Source of the DNA: SZUA-229 sp964531165
GTDB taxonomy: Bacteria > Pseudomonadota > Gammaproteobacteria > SZUA-229
Length of the DNA: 58,177 bases
Assembly (NCBI GenBank): GCA_964531165.1
Contig: CAZHEA010000010.1
Coordinates: 1 to 58,177 of the forward strand
Reading direction: 5' to 3'
Shown here piece after piece: positions 50,808-58,177 of the stretch. The first letter of the stretch is position 1, and every line of letters starts with the position of its first letter. Below the pieces are notes generated by a model. The model was not told where the DNA came from. It worked only from the letters and a program-made list of their open reading frames with translations, and made no database searches. Both the position numbers and the translations under genes were made by a program.

Positions 50808-51179
50808 ATGTTTGATATTGGTTTTCTTGAACTGGCCGTTATTCTAGTGCTGGGCTTATTGGTACTGGGTCCTGAACGTTTGCCTCTAGTCGCTAAGAAA
50901 ATAGGCTACTGGCTGGGTAAAGGCCGGCGTTATATGGATACGGTGAAGTCTCAGGTCGAATCTGAATTTGATACAGCTGATGTTAAACGCTTGCTCAAAG
51001 ACCAGGAAGACAGTATACGAAAATTGCAGGCTAAAATTACGGATTCAGGAAAAGAGTTGAATGCGCAATCAAATAGCAAACTGCAAAATGATGATCTTGC
51101 TTCATTAGCTGATTCAGTAAACGATGTAGAAGATGTAGTCCCTTATATTGTGCCTTATAAAGAAACGTTAAATAAATAA
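50808..51179 (+). CDS. tatB: Twin-arginine translocase subunit TatB
   Basis: 123 residues. MFDIGFLELAVILVLGLLVL with the Glu at position 8 and GPERLP is the TatB signature, followed by a long amphipathic helix and a charged, variable tail. TatB works with TatC as the signal-peptide receptor. It starts 20 bases after tatA. No tatC follows: the next genes run on the other strand and encode an ABC transporter. The pair is thus either a second tatAB set using a tatC elsewhere or a split operon. Confidence 0.9.
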   Translation: MFDIGFLELAVILVLGLLVLGPERLPLVAKKIGYWLGKGRRYMDTVKSQVESEFDTADVKRLLKDQEDSIRKLQAKITDSGKELNAQSNSKLQNDDLASLADSVNDVEDVVPYIVPYKETLNK

Positions 51180-51252
51180 GTACAGTTAATCCCTTAATAC
51201 TAGCTACGTATTAATTGTCAAAAATCTGGGCATGAAATTAATTTTATGATTC

Positions 51253-51345
51253 GCCATACCTGCGAAGGCAGGTGTTTGGTGGCTGTCGCTCTCTTAGCGT
51301 CACTCGATTTCTGAAACTGCCGACCCGGGAATGACAATGCTTTTT
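51253..51345. repeat. Decayed dispersed repeat after tatB
   Basis: ATACCTGCGAAGGCAGGTG followed by CGACCCGGGAATGACAATG resembles the two ends of the TCATTCCTGCGAAGGCAG family seen at 4419, with much erosion. A weak hairpin TTAATAC-N7-GTATTAA (51194-51214) lies before it and may end the tatAB transcript. Confidence 0.4.
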
Positions 51346-51447
51346 AAGTTAACTGGAGCTGCAGTTAAGTTTCATTATAAATATTGCCATGCGAGGCTAA
51401 AATAAATATTCACACCGTCTGGAATGTAGTTTTAATGGTTAATACAT

Positions 51448-52737
51448 TTAGCTGTTCTTACCCTTCCAGGGTATAAGACGTTTTTCAGCTCTACGCATGA
51501 GTACATCAATCGCAAAGCCAATAATGCCGATTAAAATAATGCCCATTATGACAACATCAGTCTGTTGAAACTTTGATGCAGTGATAATCATTTTACCAGC
51601 ACCTTTTTCAGCTGCCACCAGTTCGGCAGCAACCACTGTTCCCCAGCAAATGCCCATTGCAACTCTGGCACCGGTGAAAATTTCGGGTAGGGAATTAGGC
51701 ATAATAACGTGAATTAATATTTGCAGTTTTGACGCACCCAGTGAATAAGCAGCATGAATTTTTGATATATTAATACCGGATACACCGGCTCGTGCGGCAA
51801 TGGTCATAATCCAAAGTGCGGCCAGAAATAGCAAACTGATTTTTCCGGTCTCCCAGATACCAAACCAGATAATAATGAGAGGAATTAATGCCAGTGGTGG
51901 AACCGGTCGCATGAACTCCACAATGGGATCGAACCATCCGCGTACCCAGCTATTTAAACCCATGGCATAGCCTAATGGAATCCCGACGATACAACCGAGT
52001 AAAAAACCGGCAAAGACGCGCACTAATGACCAGCCAATATTTTCAAATAATGTAACATTTTGATAACCATTGCGGGCTATTTCTATAAATCGGGATACCA
52101 CAGCTTCCGGTGGTGGCAACCAGATGGCTTCCATTTGCCAGCCTTTATCCGGGGTAAAAGACAGGCTGCCTTTTTTAGTTAAAATAACCTGCCCGTTATC
52201 GACTTTCATTATTTCGCCAGGACGAATGGCCTGACCATTAATTCTGGTGATTTGATAGGTTTTATCTCTACCGCCTTTATCATTTTTTTGTACGCGAATC
52301 AGTTTGCTACGCCATGCATTGACGATAACACTATCATCACGGGTAAAGTTTTCCTGATTACTCTGGCTTGTATTATCTGCAGGGATATTGATTTTTTCAA
52401 CATCATCGTCGATGGATTTGACCCGAATATAAACACTTGCACCTGCAAGTTTACCTTCAGCATTACGTGCGCTGTAGCTAAAGGATGTATCACCTATAAA
52501 CGGGCCGGGGACATGCACCGGCGAAAGGCTTGAACCGGTAAATGCCGCCCAGATAAGAAACAGAGTCATTATAGAAAAAAATGAAGCAAAGCGGTTGGGC
52601 GTGACGGCACTTTCATCGCCGAAGGTTACGGTTTTTCTCTGGTTAAAATCATTTTTAGCCTGTTGTTTTTTTGAAAAAAAGGCATAGCCAAAATAGATAG
52701 CGATATACAAAATGATATAAAGAATCAGTATCGACAT
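51448..52737 (-). CDS. TauC-like ABC transporter permease with large N-terminal extension
   Basis: 429 residues; ordinary TauC/SsuC proteins have about 260-280. The C-terminal ~240 residues are the permease: six helices with the coupling loop motif in HAAYSLGASKLQILIHVIMP. The first ~175 residues are extra: one helix (about 1-18), a second (about 53-70) and a periplasmic part of about 110 residues with short beta motifs. The ATP-binding gene ends 2 bases before it and the binding protein lies upstream, so all three form one unit. The substrate is likely taurine or another sulfonate, judged from the binding protein. Confidence 0.8.
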   Translation of the reverse strand: MSILILYIILYIAIYFGYAFFSKKQQAKNDFNQRKTVTFGDESAVTPNRFASFFSIMTLFLIWAAFTGSSLSPVHVPGPFIGDTSFSYSARNAEGKLAGASVYIRVKSIDDDVEKINIPADNTSQSNQENFTRDDSVIVNAWRSKLIRVQKNDKGGRDKTYQITRINGQAIRPGEIMKVDNGQVILTKKGSLSFTPDKGWQMEAIWLPPPEAVVSRFIEIARNGYQNVTLFENIGWSLVRVFAGFLLGCIVGIPLGYAMGLNSWVRGWFDPIVEFMRPVPPLALIPLIIIWFGIWETGKISLLFLAALWIMTIAARAGVSGINISKIHAAYSLGASKLQILIHVIMPNSLPEIFTGARVAMGICWGTVVAAELVAAEKGAGKMIITASKFQQTDVVIMGIILIGIIGFAIDVLMRRAEKRLIPWKGKNS

Positions 52738-52739
52738 GG

Positions 52740-53552
52740 TTATTGTTCATCACCCATAATTTCTTCTTCCATATTCCAGATTAGAGAAAGAATTTCTTCA
52801 TGTTTATCACGGTACTCGGGTATGTTTTTAATCGTTCGCAAATTTGATGTGCTGGCCTGTTGTGCAAAATCAAGTCGATACTCTTTATGTATGCGTCCGG
52901 GTCTGGGTGCCATGACGAACAGTCGTTCACCCAGTAGCAGGGCTTCTTCAACAGAGTGAGTAATAAGGATGATCGTCTTGCCGGTGTCTTTCCAGATTTT
53001 AAGTATCAGCGATTGCATTTTTTCACGGGTTAATGCATCGAGTGCCCCCAGAGGTTCGTCCATTAAAATAATGTCTGGATCATTGGCAAGGCAGCGAGCA
53101 AGTGCAACCCGTTGCTGCATGCCCCCGGAAAGCTCGTAAACCGCTTTATCAGCAAAGCCCTGCAGCCCTACTGTTTTTAATAACTCATCAACCCGCTGAT
53201 TAATTATATCTGTAGCGATACCTTTCATGGCAGGGCCGAAGGCAATGTTTTTTCGAACGTTCATCCATTCGAATAGTGCGCCCTGCTGAAATACCATACC
53301 ACGCTGGGCATCAGGGCCTGTTACCGCTACTGTATTTAATACAACCTGACCTGAAGTCGGAGATAAAAATCCGGCAATAATATTTAACAGAGTGGTTTTG
53401 CCACATCCGGATGGACCCAGAATGGAAACCAGCTCGCCTTTGGCCAGGTTCATAGAGACATTATTTAATGCCTGCACACAGCTGCCATCAGGCAGGCTGA
53501 AAGTCATTGATATGTCGTTAATCTGTAGGCTGGTTTGTTTTGATATAGTCAA
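52740..53552 (-). CDS. TauB-like ABC transporter ATP-binding protein
   Basis: 270 residues. Walker A GPSGCGKTTLLNI, Q-loop MVFQQGALFEWMNVRKNIAF, signature LSGGMQQRVALARCLANDPD, Walker B IILMDEPLGALD and the H-loop ITHSVEEALLLG are all intact. The pattern is that of the nitrate/sulfonate/taurine importer group. It powers uptake through the permease encoded 2 bases downstream. Confidence 0.92.
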   Translation of the reverse strand: MTISKQTSLQINDISMTFSLPDGSCVQALNNVSMNLAKGELVSILGPSGCGKTTLLNIIAGFLSPTSGQVVLNTVAVTGPDAQRGMVFQQGALFEWMNVRKNIAFGPAMKGIATDIINQRVDELLKTVGLQGFADKAVYELSGGMQQRVALARCLANDPDIILMDEPLGALDALTREKMQSLILKIWKDTGKTIILITHSVEEALLLGERLFVMAPRPGRIHKEYRLDFAQQASTSNLRTIKNIPEYRDKHEEILSLIWNMEEEIMGDEQ

Positions 53553-53571
53553 AATTAATTACGTTATGTGT

Positions 53572-54582
53572 TTACAGTTTTGTAACCGCTTTAAGATAGC
53601 TGGCATCTACCGCATCATTATAACTTTTGCGTGATTTTGGAATAATACCCTGCTCTACAAAAAAGTCAGCAACGTCTTTCAGAAACTTCTGAGTGCCACC
53701 CCCCAGCCATTTTTTACTCAGTTGTTCATCAATGTCCGGAAAAGAAAAACCGTCAAGGGTTTTAACGGCGGTTTTTACATCCATGCCCGCTGATGATGCA
53801 ATCGTTGTTAGCATTTCTTTGGAAGGATTGTTTTTGTATTGTGTATTCATCTGTGCTGTAACTTTCAGAAATTTTTCCAGTAGCTCGGCATTTTCCTGTG
53901 CCCATTGGGTAGCGACGGTGGTTGCATCAAAAACCTGAATCCCCAGAGCTTCCTTTTCAGTACCGGTCATTAATACATTGCCGTACTGTTTCATTCGATG
54001 CAGTGCTCCACCCCAACCACAAACCATATCAAGGCTGCCGGTTGCAAAGGCAGCAGCACCATCTGCAGGTGACATATCGACAATTTTCATGGTTGATGTG
54101 TTTACACCAAAGTGTTGCATCTGTTTCAGAAAACCATAATGAGCTGCTGTGCCAATGGGTACGGCTACCTGTTTTCCCTGTAGCTCTTTGGCATTGTCTT
54201 TATCTATTTCCAGATCAGTGCGCACTACGCAATTATCATTCTCTGCATAGGAGACGGCAATATCAACAATGACAATATCCTGCCCAGCTGAGGTGGCAAC
54301 AACAAAAGGCGGGATGCCCTGTGAAAAGGATATTTGTACATCACCTGATGCCATTGCGGCGGACATGGCTGTGCCCGCATCAAACGCCACCCATTTAATG
54401 TTAACACCCAGCTGGTTATCGTATATTTTTTTAGCCTGAGCAAACTGATTCGGGGTTGGCCATTCCATAAAATAACCAACCGTCAGTTCTTCTGCATGTG
54501 CGGTTGCAATAGAGGTACATAAATTCAGCAATAAACTGATGCAGATTGCGCTAATGCGGGGTGTGAAAGCTGTATATTTCAT
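53572..54582 (-). CDS. TauA-like periplasmic substrate-binding protein
   Basis: 336 residues. A signal peptide (to about residue 29, ATAHA) precedes a two-lobed binding protein: LTVGYFMEWPTPNQFAQAKK, AMASGDVQISFSQGIPPFVV and VPIGTAAHYGFLKQMQHFGV. These are features of TauA proteins that bind taurine. No tauD, tpa or xsc gene for taurine breakdown is in the window, so the transporter may feed a pathway elsewhere or carry a related sulfonate. It opens the three-gene operon. Confidence 0.85.
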   Translation of the reverse strand: MKYTAFTPRISAICISLLLNLCTSIATAHAEELTVGYFMEWPTPNQFAQAKKIYDNQLGVNIKWVAFDAGTAMSAAMASGDVQISFSQGIPPFVVATSAGQDIVIVDIAVSYAENDNCVVRTDLEIDKDNAKELQGKQVAVPIGTAAHYGFLKQMQHFGVNTSTMKIVDMSPADGAAAFATGSLDMVCGWGGALHRMKQYGNVLMTGTEKEALGIQVFDATTVATQWAQENAELLEKFLKVTAQMNTQYKNNPSKEMLTTIASSAGMDVKTAVKTLDGFSFPDIDEQLSKKWLGGGTQKFLKDVADFFVEQGIIPKSRKSYNDAVDASYLKAVTKL

Positions 54583-54621
54583 ATTCTAATTGTTTTTAGG
54601 TGCCGGAAGTAAGCAGTATAA

Positions 54622-54646
54622 ACTATTCTATCTTATGCGGAATAGT
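54622..54646. promoter_or_regulatory. Inverted repeat upstream of the TauA-like gene
   Basis: ACTATTC-N11-GAATAGT, about 40 bases before the start, a plausible operator for this transporter. The rest of the 437-base gap to the next gene holds only a small hairpin, AAAGCCT…AGGCTTT (about 54959-54981). Confidence 0.4.
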
Positions 54647-55019
54647 AAACTTTTTAAGTGAACGACATGGCAATGTGATAAATATATGAAATGGCGGATA
54701 GCTAAGCCTGTCTAATGTCACCTATAAACTGACGGATTGTTTTTGACAGCCATTCAATAAATGATGTAAAGGGCTTGTAAAGAACATAATAAACGATTTG
54801 GGATGTAATGGAGTTCATAACGATACATGTCTCTTTGTTAGTTAAACAATATGGCTACTGTGTTTATTTACAATAAACAAAATATGTGAACATTGCGTGT
54901 CACCTTCCGCCAATCACTAATCATTTATGGTGGTGTTTGAATTTAATCGATTTTTAAAAAGCCTCTAATATTTATAGGCTTTAAGTGTACAATTAGAATT
55001 TTATGGTAAATATAAAAAT

Positions 55020-55937
55020 ATGGCATCTGGATCTAAGAAAGTCATCATTGCGGCATTAATTGGTAATGCGCTCATCTCGGTTACCAAGTTTATTGCCGCT
55101 ATTGTCACCGGCAGTTCAGCTATGTTGTCTGAAGGTATTCACTCGCTGGTGGATACTGGCAATCAAATGCTATTGCTTTATGGAATGAAACAGGCAGAAA
55201 AGCCCGCCGATGAAAAGTTTCCATTTGGTTATGGTAAGGAAATATATTTCTGGAGCTTTATTGTCGCAATTTTAATATTTGCATTGGGTGGTGGGATATC
55301 GGTTTATCAGGGTGTACAGCATGTTTTGCATCCGGTAGAAATTGTAGACCCGTTTATTAATTATCTGGTGCTGGGTTTTGCTATGTTATTTGAAGGTACT
55401 GCCTGGTATTTTGCTTTACGTGAGTTTAAGCGAAGCAAAGGCAATTGGGGGTATATTGAGGCGGTTAAACGGGCCAAAGACCCCAGTGTATTTGTGGTGC
55501 TGTTTGAGGATTCGGCAGCAATGCTGGGTTTAATGGTGGCATTTGCTGGTATTTTATTAACTGAGCTGACAGGTGTGCTTTATCTGGATGGTCTGGCATC
55601 AATCATTATCGGCTGCATTTTAATTGCTACAGCTATCTGGCTGGCTTATGAAACAAAAGGACTGTTGATTGGTGAGTCTGCTAATCAGCCGGTGGTGCAA
55701 GAGATACGCAATATATTAAGCGCTAATGATAATGTTGAAACGGTTAATGAAGTGCTTACGATGCATATGGGACCTGATTTTATACTCGCAAATATTAGCG
55801 TGGATTTTAAAGATCAGTTGACCGCAGAAATAATAGAAAACTGCATTGCCGATATAGATAAAAAGATTAAGCAGGTGCAGCCTCTGGTGAAACGTATTTT
55901 TATTGAAGCTGAACGGGCGCCGGCCGCAAAAAGTTAA
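55020..55937 (+). CDS. Cation diffusion facilitator transporter
   Basis: 305 residues, CDF family: about six membrane helices in the first ~210 residues and a cytoplasmic ferredoxin-like domain at the end. The metal site has His41 and Asp45 in EGIHSLVDTGNQ and a second site in FEDSAAMLGL. CDF proteins export divalent metals (Zn, Fe, Mn, Co) in exchange for protons. The length and the PFGYGKEIYFWS motif are typical. The His-x3-Asp site favours Zn or Fe/Co; the exact metal cannot be called. No strong Shine-Dalgarno; stands alone on the plus strand. Confidence 0.88.
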   Translation: MASGSKKVIIAALIGNALISVTKFIAAIVTGSSAMLSEGIHSLVDTGNQMLLLYGMKQAEKPADEKFPFGYGKEIYFWSFIVAILIFALGGGISVYQGVQHVLHPVEIVDPFINYLVLGFAMLFEGTAWYFALREFKRSKGNWGYIEAVKRAKDPSVFVVLFEDSAAMLGLMVAFAGILLTELTGVLYLDGLASIIIGCILIATAIWLAYETKGLLIGESANQPVVQEIRNILSANDNVETVNEVLTMHMGPDFILANISVDFKDQLTAEIIENCIADIDKKIKQVQPLVKRIFIEAERAPAAKS

Positions 55938-55997
55938 TAATAGCTTGAAGTCAAACTCGAGGGCTGAAAAGTGTTAATTTAAAAAATCACAATGCTG

Positions 55998-56531
55998 TCA
56001 GCTTGCAGGGTTTATGACTCTGTCTATATCCTTGATAGCCTGATATTCCTCAAAGCTGATTTCGGCTTTTTTAAAATCCATGGCGTCCGGGTATCCACTG
56101 GCCTGTTGTGCCAGTTCAGTCGCTTCTTTTAGCCAGTTAGCTGACCATATCATCAGCAGACGAATATCATCGTCACTGATCGATTCGATGGCTATTTGTA
56201 AAATGTGATAAAAACCATTTCTGGATAAAGGTGTATGAATCGCAGCTAACAGTTTTGGGTTACATTGTTTTAATGCGCTAACTAAATCCAGAGTGTTTTT
56301 TTCGAGTACTTTTTGACGGCTATACTCTGTGATTTCATTAATCGTTTGTTCAATGATTTGATATTCAGTTGTGCCGTGATGCACCCGACCGAAAATAGAA
56401 ATAAATGATTCGAGTGTAATTAGCGCATCATGGGTTTTGGTAATGTCACGTGAACGCTTAAGCAGTTGATCGCAAAACTCTTTGAGCTTTGTGGTATCTA
56501 TAGTGATATTGATGGAGGCCTTATTTGTCAT
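55998..56531 (-). CDS. Conserved hypothetical helical protein
   Basis: 177 residues, no signal peptide or membrane segment, all-helical by appearance. Not recognised. It starts 18 bases after the stop of the YiiX-like hydrolase gene and is probably translated from the same transcript. Confidence 0.5.
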   Translation of the reverse strand: MTNKASINITIDTTKLKEFCDQLLKRSRDITKTHDALITLESFISIFGRVHHGTTEYQIIEQTINEITEYSRQKVLEKNTLDLVSALKQCNPKLLAAIHTPLSRNGFYHILQIAIESISDDDIRLLMIWSANWLKEATELAQQASGYPDAMDFKKAEISFEEYQAIKDIDRVINPAS

Positions 56532-56549
56532 GATGTTAGAAGTGTTTTC

Positions 56550-57983
56550 TTAGTTTAGCTGAGCAAATTCAGAATGAATTCCATTGCTAACTGCCTTGCC
56601 ATGCAAATACAGAGAGATAACCTTAAATGGTAGATTGTCGCCGGCTTTTTCGGCTATATTCGTTGGGCTAATGGTGTGGCGGCCGAGGGCAGATTTTGTC
56701 GGCCAGCTGGTGTTTGTAAATGAAACATAGATTAGTTCTGAGCAAACAATTTTATCATTGGTTTCAATGTCAAAATTAAAATCATAAGATTTACCAATTT
56801 GACGTAATGTACGAATAATAGTATCTGCTCTTTGTTTGTCACTGAGATTGTTTTTGCGTAAAATTGCTAGGTCATCAACATTCATAAATCTGGCAAGGGA
56901 ATTTAATTCAACACCGCTTCGCAGTGCTTCAGCAATGTGCTGCGATGAACGTATGGATTTATGATGTTTTTTGACAACAGGATGATCCCATATTTCAAGC
57001 TGTTTTAATTCTTCTTCAGTTCCAACCCAGATAGCAACGTGGCCCCAGTAACCGGGAATTAGTTTATCGGTTAATCTAAATGGTGTTTTTTCCAGCAGGA
57101 TGTCGCCGGCTTTTAGTTGCAAAGATATCTTACCGTACGCCGTAGAATTGTTTTTGAGCAAGCCTTTTCTCGTTTCAATAATACCAATAGAATTTCCAAA
57201 TACCAGACTGAATAAATTAACGCCATTATTACTCAAATAGCTTAAGGTATCGCGAGTGACGCCGGTAAAATGTTTTTTCTGCTGATTAAATACTTTGAAA
57301 GGAGAAAACTTCAGAATGTGATTGTACGAAGGGCTTTGGGTAATTAGTAAGTTCAGATACATGTTGTATGGGCTGTGTCTGAACTCGTAACTTTGTTGCG
57401 GCCACTGTGTTTCAAAATATTTAATGGCTTTGTGTACGCGATTGCGTTTGGCTAATGAATTATACTGGCGGGTGATTTCAGTCAGCTGTGAGTTTTTAAT
57501 GTTGTAACCAACATGCTTTGAGTTAATGTATCTGCGCAGCTTCACATCTTCTTCAAATATAGAAATAGAGAGCAAGTAGTTGTCATATAAAACCAGTGCA
57601 GCTGACAACGAAAGCATAATGCCTTTTAAGCGTGTCGCATCATTTATATTGATGGCTTTATCATAAAGTAGATATTCGTAATAACCAGCGTAGGTGTAGA
57701 GTTTTTTTCGCAGGGCTAGATGCTGCAGTATGCCGGTGTTAAGGGTTTCTATATTGCGACCCGAGAGGGGGATGCCATTTTTAAAATTAACTTTAATATG
57801 CTGGTAGGTTTGCAGGGTTACATCTCTGTAAGATAAAGCCTGCTCAACGAGGTTCTGATACGCAACCGCATCATTATGAATTTGCAGGTTCAGTTGAGTG
57901 TCTTCAGCTGTGCCGGCAAACAGCACAGGTAAATATAAGTTAATGCAACTACAGATTAGTAAAGCATGATGCCATTTTTTCAT
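56550..57983 (-). CDS. Secreted YiiX/YebB-like cysteine hydrolase (permuted NlpC/P60 fold)
   Basis: 477 residues. A signal peptide (about 1-23; LLICSC could also act as a lipobox) is followed by a long helical region (30-280) and a C-terminal domain: AGDILLEKTPFRLTDKLIPG, His315 in GYWGHVAIWVG, and Cys414 in KIVCSELIYVSF. This order of His before Cys is that of the circularly permuted papain-like YiiX/YebB family, thought to act on peptidoglycan peptides or lipids. The helical first half is an extra domain. It lies next to tRNA-Leu. Confidence 0.78.
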   Translation of the reverse strand: MKKWHHALLICSCINLYLPVLFAGTAEDTQLNLQIHNDAVAYQNLVEQALSYRDVTLQTYQHIKVNFKNGIPLSGRNIETLNTGILQHLALRKKLYTYAGYYEYLLYDKAININDATRLKGIMLSLSAALVLYDNYLLSISIFEEDVKLRRYINSKHVGYNIKNSQLTEITRQYNSLAKRNRVHKAIKYFETQWPQQSYEFRHSPYNMYLNLLITQSPSYNHILKFSPFKVFNQQKKHFTGVTRDTLSYLSNNGVNLFSLVFGNSIGIIETRKGLLKNNSTAYGKISLQLKAGDILLEKTPFRLTDKLIPGYWGHVAIWVGTEEELKQLEIWDHPVVKKHHKSIRSSQHIAEALRSGVELNSLARFMNVDDLAILRKNNLSDKQRADTIIRTLRQIGKSYDFNFDIETNDKIVCSELIYVSFTNTSWPTKSALGRHTISPTNIAEKAGDNLPFKVISLYLHGKAVSNGIHSEFAQLN

Positions 57984-58086
57984 TGCAAGATTATATAATG
58001 ATTATTTAAAAACTCGTAGGTAATTTTTAACGAATTTTTTGTTGTAAACCTGAGATAGCAAAGTTTAGTTATCAGGTTTACGCAAA

Positions 58087-58173
58087 TGGTACCAGTGGCC
58101 GGACTTGAACCGGCACTCTATTGCTAGAACCGGATTTTGAATCCGGCGTGTCTACCAATTCCACCACACTGGC
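58087..58173 (-). tRNA. tRNA-Leu (anticodon CAA)
   Basis: On the minus strand GCCAGTGTGGTGGAATTGGT opens the gene. The anticodon arm CCGGA-TTCAAAA-TCCGG gives CAA. A long variable arm typical of tRNA-Leu, the T arm GCCGGTTCAAGTCCGGC and an encoded CCA end follow. The acceptor stem closes with one G-U pair. Confidence 0.95.
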
Positions 58174-58177
58174 ATTA

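Overview
The window reads as a chromosomal segment of a Gram-negative gammaproteobacterium, probably marine. It is fairly AT-rich by eye and carries outer-membrane porins, a catalase-peroxidase/OxyR pair, a Cti fatty-acid isomerase, a DUF2986 protein of the Vibrio/Shewanella type and a type Vd patatin autotransporter. No genus can be fixed from the sequence alone.

The first 20 kb is a mosaic of housekeeping and orphan genes: a DKNYY-repeat protein, an RsuA-like protein without the usual catalytic Asp, a spermidine-synthase-like methyltransferase, a CvfB-like RNA-binding protein, secreted KatG with OxyR, a tandem pair of membrane proteins sharing one N-terminal domain, a possible nuclease, a PlpD-type patatin and Cti. 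This part is peppered with about seven copies of an ~75-95 bp repeat whose ends carry a GGACACCCAT-type inverted repeat. It also holds three decayed genes: a frameshifted thermonuclease, a cnoX remnant reduced to its TPR tail, and a ~75 bp shred of a second patatin gene lying exactly between two of the repeats.

From about 21 kb to 54 kb I see no copy of that repeat, and the gene content becomes respiratory and sensory. At 21.5-27.8 kb a porin, a small PstS-like periplasmic protein, two chemoreceptors and a Sel1-type protein stand in a row. At 28.2 kb is a Crp/Fnr regulator. From 42.8 kb down to 29.2 kb nearly everything is on the minus strand: porin, PstS-like protein, PAS histidine kinase, second PAS histidine kinase, FixJ-type response regulator, then a Tat-dependent Rieske protein, a 973-residue molybdenum enzyme of the arsenite oxidase/iodate reductase (AioA/IdrA) family, a small repeat-containing secreted protein, another porin, MoaA and a small membrane protein.

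Downstream come a CusBA-type metal efflux pair, a Tat-exported multicopper oxidase, a tatA-tatB pair with no tatC beside it, and a TauABC-like ABC transporter. The window closes with a cation diffusion facilitator, a YiiX-like cysteine hydrolase and tRNA-Leu(CAA).

The main candidate for an undescribed system is the 29-43 kb block. A divergent AioAB-like molybdoenzyme sits with its own cofactor gene, porins, binding protein and two-kinase/one-regulator signalling set. The canonical partners of arsenite oxidation (aioX, an NtrC-type aioR, a cytochrome) and of iodate reduction (idrP1, idrP2) are absent from the window. A G3-N4/5-C3 palindrome recurs upstream of the Rieske operon, the porin/kinase operon and the multicopper oxidase, with a weaker version upstream of tatAB. 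This suggests one regulon, possibly driven by the FixJ-type regulator. The substrate cannot be read from the sequence.
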